Positions 33,496 to 44,945 are shown, counted from the first letter of the stretch. The stretch is DNA of 64,000 nucleotides from Plasmodiophora brassicae (GCA_036867785.1 CP145410.1:372001-436000); one strand, 5' to 3'. The notes: generated by a model not told the origin, from the letters alone. Translations and numbers: made by a program.

Positions 33496-34563
33496 TCATC
33501 TACAAGCGGAGCATGACTCGGCAGTAGTGTAAGACGAGCTATCGTCTTCTGGAAAGCGTCGAGGTCTTTCGAGCGGCAATGAACATGCGGGTGCGTCGAT
33601 CGTGGATATTATCCTGGCTACAGAAGCTAACGGACGCGCTCGGAACGACGCCACGGAGACGTACGCGTAGAAATTGTGCACATAGCTGGACATGGTACAG
33701 TACGCTGGGACCTGTGCACAAGCAAGATTATTCCAGGCCAATCGAGTGAGAATTATGCAGCGTCGCTGACGTACAGTTCTGCCGTCGCGTCTTCTAATCT
33801 CCACTTCGAACGCGAGGTTACTCGCAAGGAAGTACCGTGTGACCAGGTTCACAGTGGCGATCACCGATGCGCTAGCCGGTGAGAACAGGGACATGAAGAA
33901 GGAGAAACACTTCTTCTGGTCCGGACGACGGTCCCTTCGTTTCTCGAAATGCGCCCTCTGCAAAGCCTCCATTTCGGCAGCAGTGTATCCCCAGAGCGAA
34001 AGCGCTGCATCATCGAGCAGGAAATCGTATCGAACGTGAGGTCCGGTGGCGTCGACGCAGATGGCCATCTTCGCAGCTGGGACGCGATCGTCCTCGACAC
34101 GAGACGGGAACACGAAGAGCGGTTTCCCAATGGGATTGTCGAACTTGACAACCTGGCCGGGCCGCATCTGCGGGTACCGATTCGGGTCCAGGCCGAACAC
34201 ATCGTCCGGCGCCGACGCTGCATATGCAACTAAATCGCGACGAACAGTCGCGATCTGGGCCTCGGTCAGGAAACCCTCGTAGAACATCAGCAGCCCTGGG
34301 TCAATATCGCCGTCCCCCCTGTGCAGCGCTTCGTCGACCAGCTCGGGTCGGAACATGCGATGCCCTTCCATGATGAATGCGACCAGTTCACCGGATACCT
34401 CATGCAGCCAGAGAAGTGGGGATGGTGTCGCACCGATTGCACGATCCGGCGTTGCCCTTCTCTCCAGTAGACCTCTTCGTAACGCGTCCTCGATCGCATT
34501 CCGGGATCGACGAACCCGCGCGCGCCTTCCCTCCTGCACCCGATCCATCCGTTGCGACTGCAC
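33496..34563 (-). CDS. PAS-domain family protein, copy 3
   Basis: Two exons close in phase: 34563-33775 and 33711-33496, giving 334 aa. The 63-nt intron is a multiple of three without a stop, so an unspliced message would also be open. The basic N-terminus (GRRARVRRSRNAIEDALRRG) is followed by GHRMFRPELVDEAL, FYEGFLTEAQIATVRRDLVA, DDVFGLDPNRYPQM, FDNPIGKPLFVFPS and LDDAALSLWGYTAAEM. FMSLFSPASASVIA and FEVEIRRRDGRT follow, then VPAYCTMSSYVHNFYAYVSV after the intron. The Ser/Arg tail ends SCSACR. It is very close to copy 4 over its entire length and over about 400 bp of 5' flank, so these two are the most recent duplicates. Function is unknown; a PAS-type sensor or regulator is inferred. Confidence 0.85.
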   Translation of the reverse strand: MQSQRMDRVQEGRRARVRRSRNAIEDALRRGLLERRATPDRAIGATPSPLLWLHEVSGELVAFIMEGHRMFRPELVDEALHRGDGDIDPGLLMFYEGFLTEAQIATVRRDLVAYAASAPDDVFGLDPNRYPQMRPGQVVKFDNPIGKPLFVFPSRVEDDRVPAAKMAICVDATGPHVRYDFLLDDAALSLWGYTAAEMEALQRAHFEKRRDRRPDQKKCFSFFMSLFSPASASVIATVNLVTRYFLASNLAFEVEIRRRDGRTVRQRRCIILTRLAWNNLACAQVPAYCTMSSYVHNFYAYVSVASFRARPLASVARIISTIDAPACSLPLERPRRFPEDDSSSYTTAESCSACR

Positions 34564-35570
34564 CCGCGTTCACTCGCCGTTCCAAGTTTGGAACCGGGCA
34601 CCCCAGCTGGCTCGATCGGGCGATGGACACACCAACGTCGCGCAGTCTGCGCAATCGGCACGTCCGCACAATCCAAATTTAGAACCCGGCAGTCGGAAAC
34701 GTCCGTGCCGGGATCGCGGAGCCGCCGAACCGAGGTGGCGAGACTGGGGTCCGCCGCACAGGGATGACCAAGGCTCGGTGCTGCTCTATACGCGGACATG
34801 TAGGTGCGGGCATGGCCACCTTCTCCCCATCAAAATCATCGTTACTGTTCGTTTGCTGGCGGACCTCTGGTCAGGGCAGCCCCATGCACTCTTCGGCGAC
34901 CAGCAATGTGTGGCTGCGATCACCATCATAAAGACAGGGTCGCGGATCAGACCGGGCGGGGAGAAATTTAGCGCCCATCTCGCGACCCGAGTTCACGTAC
35001 CAAACGCGTCACCGTGATGCGTATTGCTGTTTGGGGATACGTGCGAACCACCGGAACATCCTAATTGGTGCAGAGTTCCTCTTTCATCTTCTTGTGTCGC
35101 GTGTCGAACAGCGATCCTGGATGGGGCGTGATCAACTTCCAGCACGTGCACGGGACGCATCCATGCATCCAAAGACAGTCTCGTGAACCTATGCGGCTGT
35201 GCGCCTGTGCCGAATATTCGCCATGGCACAGGCTGCCTGCCCTTTCAGTCGTTCGTCTTCAAATGGAAGAAGTCAGTTCGTTGTAGCGAACAGGGCAGAA
35301 GGGACTTTCGAACCCGTCGCAACGCTGTATTCAACTGGTAGGCGCTGTGTCCATGTCCATGAGGTCTCACAGGCGATTGGCATATCGACAGCCCCCAAGG
35401 ACTTGGTAGAATGAGCGACCGGCCATTCCACCTTATGGTTTTCTGCGACTGGTAAACGCCGTTGTACAGGTGGTACATGCCTGTCTCGTCCTACTTTGTG
35501 GGCCATAAGCAAGCCAGCAGCTTTGTACTCGAAAGAGCTATATCAACTAGATGTATACAATGTTATATGT
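34564..35570. repeat. Duplicated 5' flank of PAS copy 3, and 3' flank of copy 4
   Basis: No convincing gene. The part next to copy 3 (34570-35060) matches, in order, the region upstream of copy 4 (36640-37040). Shared blocks include AGCAATGT.TGGCTG, GGGCGGGGA, a conserved AATTTAG, and GGATACGT near the far end. These are probably shared promoter elements carried along by the segmental duplication. The remainder (35060-35570) is the 3' flank of copy 4. Confidence 0.6.
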
Positions 35571-36637
35571 CTATACCGAGCATGACTCCGCTGTACCACA
35601 AGACGCGTTATCGTCTTCTTCTTCCGAGCGATGTCTACGACGTCTTGCTAATGATATTGAGAACACGGCCGTGTCGATCGTGGACATTCGGTTGGCAACC
35701 GACGTTAATGGACGCGGTCGGAGCGACGTCACCGAGAGGTGCGCGTAGAAGTTGTGCACAAAACTCGATGTGATACAGTACGTTGGGATCTGTACACAAC
35801 GCGGAATTACTCTCAGCCGACGAGATACGCGTTAAGCAACGAATGCCGTCGTACAACTCTGCCGTCGCGCCTTCTGATCTCCACCTCGAATGCAAGGTTA
35901 CACGCGAGGAAGTATCGCGAGCACAGGTTCACGGTGGCGATCACCGATGCGCTTGCAGGTGAGAACAGGGACATGAAGAACGACATCCACTGTTTCTGGC
36001 CTGGACGACGGTCCCTTGGGTTCTTGAAATGCGCCCTCTGCAGAAGCTCCATTTCGGCAGCAGTGTATCCCCAAAGCGCAAGTGCTGCATCGTCAAGCAC
36101 GAAATCGTACCGGGAGTGAGGGCCGGTGGCGTCGACGCAGACGGCCAACTTCGCGGCTGGGACGCGATCGTCCTCAACGCGCGATGCAAACACGAACACG
36201 GGCTTCCCAATGGGATTGTCGAACTTGATCACCTGGCCCGGCCGGATCTGCGGGTAACGATTCGGATCCAGGCCAAACACATCGTCCGGCACCGATGCCG
36301 CATATGCCATCAGGTCGCGACGAAGAATGTCGATCTGGGCCTGGGTCAGGAACTCCTCGTAGAACAGCAACATGCCGGGGTCAATGTCGCCATCCCCTCT
36401 GTACAGCGCTTCGTGGATCAGCTCGGGCCGGAACATCCGGTGGCCTTGCATGATGAACGCGACAACGTCATCGGGTATCTCCTGCGGGCATGGAAAAAGC
36501 GGGGACGCTGTCGCGCCGATGCCACGATCCGGCCTTGCCGCTCTCGTCACCACAGCTCGTCGTAACAGGTCCTGGATCCGACGGCGCCGCCGCACATGCC
36601 TCCTCGTCTGCACCTTATCCATCTGCTGTGACCCCAC
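35571..36637 (-). CDS. PAS-domain family protein, copy 4
   Basis: Two exons close in phase: 36637-35855 and 35789-35571 (65-nt intron), giving 333 aa. Unlike copy 3, the intron contains an in-frame stop, so splicing is required. The N-terminus is Arg-rich (RRHVRRRRRIQDLLRRAV). The core is GHRMFRPELIHEALYRGDGD, FYEEFLTQAQIDILRRDLMA, DDVFGLDPNRYPQI, FDNPIGKPVFVFAS, LDDAALALWGYTAAEM and FMSLFSPASASVIA. FEVEIRRRDGRV joins IPTYCITSSFVHNFYAHLSV. The tail is an Arg run followed by an acidic stretch and SCSV. The copy 3 and copy 4 starts are 2074 bp apart, which defines the duplication unit. Confidence 0.85.
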
Positions 36638-37172
36638 TCCCGCGTCGCGGGCCGGCTACGATACTCGACCGAGCAATGCAAGGCGACCGCCTTCGCGCAG
36701 TGTTTCGCAGAGCGGGACGCCCCCCTGAGCGTCTAAATTCAGGATCCCACCTGCCGGAACGTTCCCCGCCGTGAGCGCCGTCGTCCGCCGGCGCTCGTGG
36801 CCCGCACAGACGACCAGAGGTCGGGGATGCCGACTGGTGTGTGCCCCCCTTGGCGTCTCGTTCCGCGCACAGGACGACCACTAGTTGAACCGTTCGGCGG
36901 ACAGCAATGTATGGCTGTGCTCAGTGCGTTTCGCGGATCGGAGCGGGCGGGGAACGAATTTAGGGGGCCCACACACACACGCCTGGCACGTACGGTACGC
37001 GTCACAGTGGCGATGCGCATCGACCGTTTGAGGATACGTTCACAGACTGCCTGGGGCAACGCACCCGACGCGGTTGGCCTGGGGCACCGCCCTGTGCGAC
37101 TCGCCCAACAGGTTGGCGCTCGGTTGAGGTCTTGCTGTTGGCGGTGCGGTCGCAGACGATCGTTCGCGATTG
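36638..37172. repeat. Duplicated 5' flank of PAS copy 4
   Basis: About 535 bp between the divergent PAS copy 4 and phosphate transporter genes. The first 400 bp repeat the flank of copy 3: an AGCAATGTATGGCTG block near 36903, GGGCGGGGAACGAATTTAG near 36946, and GGATACGTTC near 37030. There is also a short CA run near 36972. It contains no coding frame of note and presumably holds both promoters. Confidence 0.55.
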
Positions 37173-38922
37173 ATGGCCGACGTCGACCGTGGCAGACATG
37201 TGATGTTCTCGGAGATGGACAACGCCGCCCTGGGCTGGTTCCATCTTCGTGCCGTCCTCGTCACTGGTGCTGGCTTTTTCACTGATGCGGTCAGCGGCCG
37301 CCGACCCCGTTTGTGACCCAGCCGCCCTCTGATGCAGTGTGCAGTACGACATCTTCGTCATCTCGCTGGTCCTGCCCATGGTCTACAAGGTCTACTGGCC
37401 GGACTTGAACTTCGCCAGGGAGTACCCGTTCTACGACGGCCTGCTGAAGGCCAGCACCATGTACGGGAACTTCATCGGCCAGCTCGTGTTCGGGTACCTC
37501 GGCGACCGGTACGGGCGCAAGCGCATGTACGGCGTCGAGCTCGTCATCATGATCGTCTGCACGATCGGGTCGGCGACGAGCGCCTCGTCCGTGCGCGGCG
37601 CCAACGTCCTCGTCTACCTGGCCCTGTGGCGCTTCTTCCTCGGCATCGGTATCGGCGGCGACTACCCGCTGTCGTCGATCATCACGTCGGAATTCGCCAA
37701 CGTTCGCCACCGAGGCGCCATGATGGCCGCCGTGTTCGCCTTGCAGGGCATTGGCATTCTGGTTGGCGGCGGCGTTGTGCTGGGCCTGCTGGCCTGGTTC
37801 GAATCGTCGATTCGCGCCGACCCGTTCACGCTGGACTACGTCTGGCGAATCGCGTTGGCGTTCGGCATCGTCCCGGCTATGGTCGCGGTCTACTTCAGGC
37901 TGACGTTGCCCGAGTCGCCGCGGTACACGGCCCATGTCCAAGGCGACGTAGACCGGGCGCAGGCAGACGCCGCTCGCTGCATTGAGATGAACTCGATCGG
38001 CAACGACGCAAGCGAGGAAGATCGCGTCGTCAACGTCGAGGAGGTTCCCGTCGTCCCTGCCGGGCGCTGGAAGGACTTTGTGGGCCATTTCGGGCAGTGG
38101 CGTTACGGGAAGGTCCTGCTGGGCACCGCGTACTCGTGGTTCGTCCTCGACATCGCGTTCTACGGCCTGTCGTTGAACCAGTCGACGATCCTGATGGCCA
38201 TCAACTACGGCGGCCACACCGACGTCGTGTACGACCAGTTCTACCAGAACGCGGTCGGCGCCGTCCTCATCAACCTGATGGGAACCGTCCCCGGGTACTG
38301 GATCACTGTCGCCACCATCGGTATGACGGCGAAGCACACACCCACCACCACCGTTGCTGACAGCCCGTAATCAGATCGCATCGGGCGTAAGCCGATCCAG
38401 CACGTCGGGTTCGTCGTCATCGCGATCTGCATGGCGATCCTGGCAATCTACTGGAACGCCATGCTGGCCAATACGTCGTACTTCATCCCGTTGTATACGA
38501 TCGCACAGGTGCGGGCGTGTGAATGCCGCCCCCCTATCGAGCCCCGTGTCTGACTGATTGAACGGCGTACAGTTGTTCTTCAACTTCGGGTTGGTGCACA
38601 ACGGGGCCGCATTGATCGCGCCTTGATCGCATATGATAGGCCCAACGCGACGACGTTCGTCGTGCCCGGCGAAGTGTTCCCGACGCAGTGGAGATCGACG
38701 GGGCACGGGATCTCGGCCGCCTGCGGTAAGCTCGGGGCCGTCCTGGGCGTCCAGTTAGTGGCCCCGTACTTCCAGGACCACGCCCCCGTTGTCCTCGCTG
38801 TGTTCGCCGCCGCCATGCTGACTGGCGTGGCGTCCACCCTGCTGCTGCCTGAGACCAAAGGGCGCTCGCTCGAGGAGATTTGCAACGGCGACGGCGAGCG
38901 GAAGAGCGTTGGTTCGTGCTGA
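37173..38922 (+). CDS. Phosphate:H+ symporter, PHO84-type MFS transporter
   Basis: Imports inorganic phosphate across the plasma membrane. Five exons close in phase: 37173-37289, 37345-38320, 38375-38508, 38573-38589 and 38640-38922, giving 508 aa; the introns are 50-64 nt. Exon 4 is only 17 nt and is required to complete LFFNFGPNATTF. The family signatures are GAGFFTDAYDIFVI in TM1, GYLGDRYGRKRMYG between TM2 and TM3, GIGIGGDYPLSS in TM4, LPESPRYTAHV in the central loop, and DRIGRKPIQHVGF plus VVPGEVFPTQWRSTGHGISA in the C-half. LPETKGRSLEEI follows TM12. The central loop is short. All twelve helices are accounted for. Confidence 0.95.
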
Positions 38923-39072
38923 ACGTCGGCCACCCCACGCACATGGTTGCTAATACAGACGATCGTGCGCAAGCCGATGCGATTCAAGACGGCAGTGAGG
39001 AGCAGTGGCCAGCGTCGCTGGGATAGGGTTGCGCGTTGTGACACCCAGTGGATGTCGTTCTAGGCGCGAAGG

Positions 39073-42000
39073 ATGCCAGCGAAGGCAGCACCCGACTGTG
39101 GCCAATGTGGCAACCAGGCGCGCTCCGATGCGCGCTTCTGCGATCGATGCGGTGCCGAACTCAGCAACGGCGGCGGTCGGCATTCGTTTACCGAGCGTCG
39201 ACGGGATCTAACAGAGTCGCCCGCAGGCGCGCCTGACACGGTGGTGGACCTGGACAGCGCCCCAGACGCCGCTACCCGGTTGCAATTCGCCAAACGACTT
39301 CCGGTGCGGTTAGGCAAGACAGTCGACTCGTCGCGATCTCTGAACGAAGCACGTAGGAAGTGGACATGAATATACCATTCGGGCGCCTGCGCGAAGGGAA
39401 ACGCACGGCCAAGGCCCTAGCAGCGTTCTTCAAGGGCCGGGCCGCGCTTGAGGTCAAGTTCGCCAACGACCTGCGGAAGCAGGCCGCCACGTCGCTTGTC
39501 ATCAATGAGCCGGAATCGAAGTCGGGTGGACGGTTGGCGGCCGCCCACGTTGTCGCCCAGCCTGAACAATGGTGTTCCAGGGGCCTGACCGACCTGATCG
39601 GGCGGATGACGGCAGCGATTGAGCTGGACGTCCAGTTCTGCACCATGTACTCGCAGACGATCACGGACGACGTGCTCGTCGCCTTGGAGCAGGTTCGCCA
39701 CCTGGTCAAGGAGCAGGTCGCTACCTGTACGAAGCAGTACACGGACGCAAGGAACACGTTGAGAAGCGCGGAATCCAACCTTGCCAAAGTAATGCGACGC
39801 GCCACGTGGGCCTATCTCGTCGACTAAGCGACCTACCGTGCAGGTTACCGAGAAGCTGGCGAAACTGGAGCATCAGAGCGAGCACGAGACGAACAGCGCG
39901 AACGCGTTCCTGGCGGCCCGGTCCGCGGCCAAAGCTGATTCCGCGAAGCAAGCCATACCAGGCGTTCGCAAAGAACAGGCGCAAGCCCAAGTACGTTCGG
40001 CGGCTGCATTGCCTATCGGCAGGCTGACGTCCCGTTCAGGAAGCGGTCGTGTCCAGCCAGCAGTACCTGAAGGCGGCGCAGGCGTCGGTCTTGGATCAAC
40101 TCGAGGACATCGAGGTCCAGCGCATGCACAGGACGCTGGAGTGCCTGGACAAGGCCATGACGCTCGGCGTCGGTTTGCAGCGCCAGAAGCTGGCTTTCGA
40201 ATGGGACCTTGCTCGCAGACTGAGATCCGTCTCTGGACCACATGACATCGAAAGTTGGGTCGCCACCGTCTCGAAGCACGCCCGTTCCCCTGCTACAAAT
40301 GTCGACCACCAGCAGGAGCCAAAGGTCGAGGTCGACACGTGCGCGATGCCAGCCCAGGTCGTCGAGACGGGAAACGCGCGTTGCCTGCGACGTCTGACAG
40401 GAAACGTGTGTAGGACGGTGGGATGGAGAAGGCTGCGGATTCTCCAGCAACGACGTCCAAGCCAGCAGTGGATGTGCCAAAGGTGACGACCGTGGCACCG
40501 ATGGAGGTGGATTCGGACCAACCGGAAAGCGCATGGGCGGTCCCGGTGGAGTCCAGGGTTGCCTGGCTGCCCGGCGACCTCCCTAAGCAGATGGCCGTAT
40601 CGTGCCCCATGCTGGCCATCAACAGGGACCAGGCGTCGATCATGGCGTTGTGCGCCCTGGACCAGCTCTGTCAGACGCCCGACCTGCAGAAGTACTGCAG
40701 AAGGTCGGAGTGTCGGTAGGAACCGCACGCGGCGCCGCCTGATGGGGCACCGTTGTTCGCTTGTGCAGCGATTTGAGGATCCTGCTGGGCGTCCGAGAAG
40801 ACCACCTGCTGGCTGCCATCGACCAATACGGTCAACTGTTCACGTCGGAGTACACGTCGCAGACGTTGCTGGGTTACGCGCGGGACGATTTCCAGGCGTT
40901 CCTGCGCGGGATCTTCATTGCAAGTGACAGCAGCGTCGTGTCAATGGACGCCGACCGTCCTAAACGTTGTCCAGGTCTTGGGTATCCACCTGACTGAGGA
41001 TCGGTGCACGGCCGACTTTCGATGTTCCACGGCCATGATCGTGTCGGCGGCCAAGTCCAACGTTGTACGTCCACCTGTCCTGTGGAGCAGCACATTGCAC
41101 GGTAACGGAGGCCCTCTTTCAGGTGGACAGCGACTCCATCGACGTCTTCCTGCAATCGCTGGACGTCCCGCTCGGGCATTTGGAGTTGCCGTTTCAGGCA
41201 CAGTTCGCCGTGTTCCTGTACCGGCGCCTCCTGTCCGCTATCGTGGATAAGCCCAATGGTGATGATGACGATGATGATGACCTGGACGGCAACGCCAGTT
41301 CCAGGGCGTTCGACGACTGGTCGACCGTGCTGGAGCGCATTGCCCAGTTCAAAACCGCAAACAACGTCTCGGACGCTGTCCACGCGGCGCTCCTCCTCGA
41401 GGTGATCCACACCGAGATCCTACTCGACATTCAGAACGAGATGTACCCAGAGGAGTACCCGAAAGGTCGATGTGCCTAGAGCGCTCCCATCGTCCGTCGT
41501 CTGATGCCGGCCATGCAGTCGACCTGATGTCCAAGGTCAACGATTGCACAGCGGCGGCCATCGACCACGCTGTGGATTGCATAACGGCGTCGTTCGACGC
41601 TGCGGTCCCGCTCGCCGCCGCCATCAAACAGCAATTCAGAGTACGTCCTGCAGGGCCCCTCGAACGTCCTTCCGTCTCACGAGCATCGCCCGCAGGACTG
41701 GCTCTGCGTCCTCCTCGACAGCAACGTTCTGGTCGACGTTCGCTCGTACAGACGTGTCGCAACGCTTCTGGCCCGACTCGACGGTACATTGCATCCTTGT
41801 TGCTGTACGGCACACCCGCTAAGACAACGCTCAGGCGGCACAGAAACGCTCAGGCAATGTGTGGCCAGGTCGGCACGACGGGCGTACGCCGACATCAGGG
41901 ATCGGGTCGCGTCCAGGACCAATGCAATACTGGACTGGAATGGTACGGGCGGCGCGTTCGTTCGCTGGGCGCCGATGTGGTCGTAACGGGGAGGACGCGT

Positions 42001-43724
42001 AGAGTTCGCCCCGAGCCTGGCCAGCGAGGTGACCATGCTGTCGACGACGCAGGATCCGGGTATCGACACGATCCGGGGCATCTACCGGGACGTGTTCAGG
42101 CAGGCGCTGGCGCGCGACGCGCTGTGGTCGGCACAGGCGTCGCCCAGCGACTGGATGGAGATCCTGTCGTCGATGACCGTCGTCGACCTCGATGTGCGTC
42201 GACCGTCTGCGACGGGACGGGCGGGCGGGCGCCAATGAGATTCGTTGGGCAGGTGAAGGACGTCGTGGAGTCGATCGGGGCCGTTCGGCTGGCGGGATGG
42301 GTCCAGCAGCAACGAGAACAGGTCGCCGGCCTCGTCGAGCGCATGCTGCTGGCGGATCGCTGGTCGGTGCTCCCAGCCGCTGTCTGTCGCTGGACGTAAC
42401 TGTGCCCCAGGACGGTCGCTGATGAGAAAAGCGGCACTAGTTCGTCGGTCGTGGACGTGTTCTCGGCGATGTACGGTGCCATGGAGGCGCTGATGGCCAC
42501 TGCTAGGAAGGTCGGCCTGGACATGCCCGGACGAGGAGGAGGCTCTGGATCTCCAGCCGCCAGCGAGATTGTAGACCTGATGAACGACTACGTCGACGTG
42601 TATGCCAGCAGTGTCGTGGAGGCGGCGAGGCCGTCGCCGACAGCGCTGGCAAGCAAGACGGGCGTCGTCGGGAGGCAGACGAACAGCGCGCACCTGATCC
42701 AGGTGGCCGACCACGATCACAACAAGGTCAGGACAAGGTTCGGCAACATGACGAAATCGCTGAAATCCAAGTTGCACGCGCACACGCACTCCATCGACAT
42801 GTCGTCGTCGTCGTCGTCGCCGACGTCGGCAACGTCGCCCCCGTGTGAAACGGTTGCGATGCCGGTTGCCGCCTCCTCGAAATCGGTAGACGAGCTCGCT
42901 GTCCGCCTCTGCAACTGTCGAGAGGTTCGACCCGTCCTGATCGTCTCTCGGGACACGGCTGACACAGTGGATCACCAGGCATTGCTGCGGCTGACGTCGC
43001 TGGAGTACGACCTGAGTGAGAGGTTCAGGTACGTAACAGTTCAGATGGGCGTCTGCATTCATCAGTCGGCGCTAACACGATGGTGCCCCAGCGTGGATGG
43101 GTCGTCCATGCAACGCGGGCGTGAAGCGTTGGGCAGGCAGATCGCTGCACTGCAGGCGCTGATCGGCGAGCGCATCGTGTACCACGACCTCCAGGCAACA
43201 TTCGATCGGCTGTACAATCCGGCCGTGTCGTCGGCAACCGGCTTCGCAGCGGTCATGGCGAACCAGCTCGATGCGATCATGTCGGCGGCGTACGCCGCTG
43301 TTCGCGATGTCAGTGGAACGCACACGGCAGCGCTCGTCCTGTGTGCGGTGTCTGACCCGACGTCCGATGGCGTAGCAACACTTCCCTGGTGAACCTTCGT
43401 TCCCTGCCATCGTCCACAAGGTGTTCGCCGCGCTCATGGAGGCGCTGACGTGGGTGACAGGCCATGGCGCTGGTGGGCGGTGCTTCGCCGATACTGATTT
43501 CAGTAAGCTGGACACGATGCTGGCAGTGTCGTTGCGGTAATGGGTATCGCGTTGGTTCAGTGACCTTCACGGAAGACATCGCTGCGATTCAGGCCATGTT
43601 CGGGTCGGAACTGTCGGAAGCGACGGCGGGCGCCCTGGCGAAACCGTTCGAGGAACGCGTCCAGGATCTGGCTCAGTCGTCGAACGAAATCGCCCAGCGG
43701 TACAGCGCCGGCACCTGTATGTGA
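39073..43724 (+). CDS. Zinc-ribbon + F-BAR (FCH) protein with a long helical C-terminus
   Basis: A large multi-exon gene. Exon 1 (39073-39352) encodes a double-CxxC zinc ribbon (CGQCGNQARSDARFCDRCG), then a linker. Through a 44-nt intron it joins KRTAKALAAFFKGRAALEVKF, the first helix of an FCH/F-BAR domain (exon 2 from 39397). The F-BAR continues over two more introns (AKVTEKLAKLEHQSEHE, then YLKAAQASVLDQLEDIEVQR). F-BAR dimers bind and bend membranes. Downstream, about ten further exons joined by GT-AG introns in phase encode about 1000 residues of mostly helical sequence (for example YCRSDLRILLGVREDH, ALFQVDSDSIDVFLQSLDV, KVDLMSKVNDCTAAAI). I cannot assign a domain to this part with confidence; a Munc13/MUN-like stack is one possibility. 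The last exons (42451-43724) are less certain, and the single-gene model is inferred from splice continuity. Confidence 0.65.
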
Positions 43725-44339
43725 CCGTGACGTTTGAGGCCCCGTTCTGCTCCTCGTTGTTTAACCCGAGCGGAACAGGTTCGAAAGACGACGCCACCAT
43801 TGTACTCCATCGGCGAACGGACCCGATCGCTGTCGCCTGGGTTCATGCAGAGAATAAATCCCGCTAGCAACGGCCGCCCTGGCAACATGCCACGTCTTTA
43901 CCGCATCAGTGGATCAGTCATTATTCGTGGTTGTGACAGCGCGACGCGACGCTGTGATAAGCACAAGGTACCTGCAGGCCCAGGACGTCTCCCAGGGATA
44001 CCAATAAAGTCGTGGGCGCCAGTGGTATACCCTACTGTCAATACAACCACCTGGGCCGTTGCATGCTGAGTGGTGATACGTTGTCCCTGACGCCTTGCTG
44101 TCTTGGAAGCCAGCTCAGGTCGAATATACAGGACATGATCTGCGCACAACGATGCTGGGTCCCATCAACCCGCATGTACAGGCGTTGCCCAGCCCTGGCA
44201 TCATCACCCTAGACTGGCACCTGCACATGGGTATCGAGGGGATTCTTCACACCGAACCGTCTGGCGTCGGCCTGCCTCGATCAGCATTCAAACTAATCAA
44301 ACGATCACTCTTCGTCGCGCGGCTCGTCAGGACACCATT
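43725..44339. other. Spacer with repeat copy 2 and decayed coding sequence
   Basis: About 600 bp between the F-BAR gene and the membrane-protein array. It contains the dispersed repeat at 43981-44131. An adjacent open stretch on the plus strand (44095-44420, HLHMGIEGILHTEPS region) looks like decayed coding sequence, interrupted by a stop relative to the repeat's frame. No intact gene is seen. Confidence 0.45.
43981..44131 (+). repeat. Dispersed repeat, copy 2 (partner at 9988-10141)
   Basis: The plus-strand partner of the repeat on the opposite strand near 10 kb. Matching blocks occur in the same order (CAGGACGT, CCCAGGGATA, CAATACAACCACCT, CCGTTGCATGCTGAG, ACGTTGTC, GAAGCCAG). The translated frame shared with copy 1 is interrupted here by TAA and TGA codons. 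Confidence 0.7.
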
Positions 44340-44687
44340 ACGACACGTGATAATGACAGACCGAGGCTCCTATGTCAGGTTCTCATTGAGGCCAGGTCTC
44401 GCAACGCGCTCCAGCTCCTAAAGGCGATGACCGCTGGCGTCTGCCTGGCATCCTCCGTCCTCACCGTCATCAGTCTGCTCACCATGATCAAGTTCATCCC
44501 ATTCGACACGTCGTTCTACACGGTCTGGCTGACGTTCCAGCAGACCTTCGACGCCTGCTCGACCGCCCTGCCCGCCATCATCGTCGGTTTCGCCCGCGGC
44601 CAGAAGACGATTCAGGTGACCGGCCCACCAATTAGTACGTCCTCGAAACAAAGCTCGAAACAAACCGCAGTGCCCACCAAAGTTTGA
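44340..44687 (+). pseudogene. Decayed 3' fragment of the membrane-protein family
   Basis: The C-terminal third of the family seen intact three times downstream. In frame are RLLCQVLIEARSRNALQL, then a helix VCLASSVLTVISLLTMIKF and the family signature FYTVWLTFQQTFDACSTALP, ending with a Ser/Lys tail at 44687. Upstream of about 44340 the frame breaks and the first five helices are missing or unrecognisable, so this is a truncated, frame-damaged copy. It lies at the 5' edge of the tandem array on the same strand. Confidence 0.75.
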
Positions 44688-44945
44688 ACCCGAACCGACC
44701 AGCCAGCAACGCTCCTAAGTACCTCGTCACGCCGACTGTCCAGCATCAAGAAAGCTAACTCTCCTTTCACAATCGCCAACAGCAGATATCTTGCGAATGT
44801 TGCTGCGCGGGCGTACCCCGAGCAAAGTTGCCTACATCATGTCCTGCATTACGGCCTGTGTTAACAAAGTGTGATCATACAGACTTGTACTAAGCGTGGG
44901 TCGTCGGCGTATTCGAAGCGAACGACCTGCCAGAGTCGGGTTATC

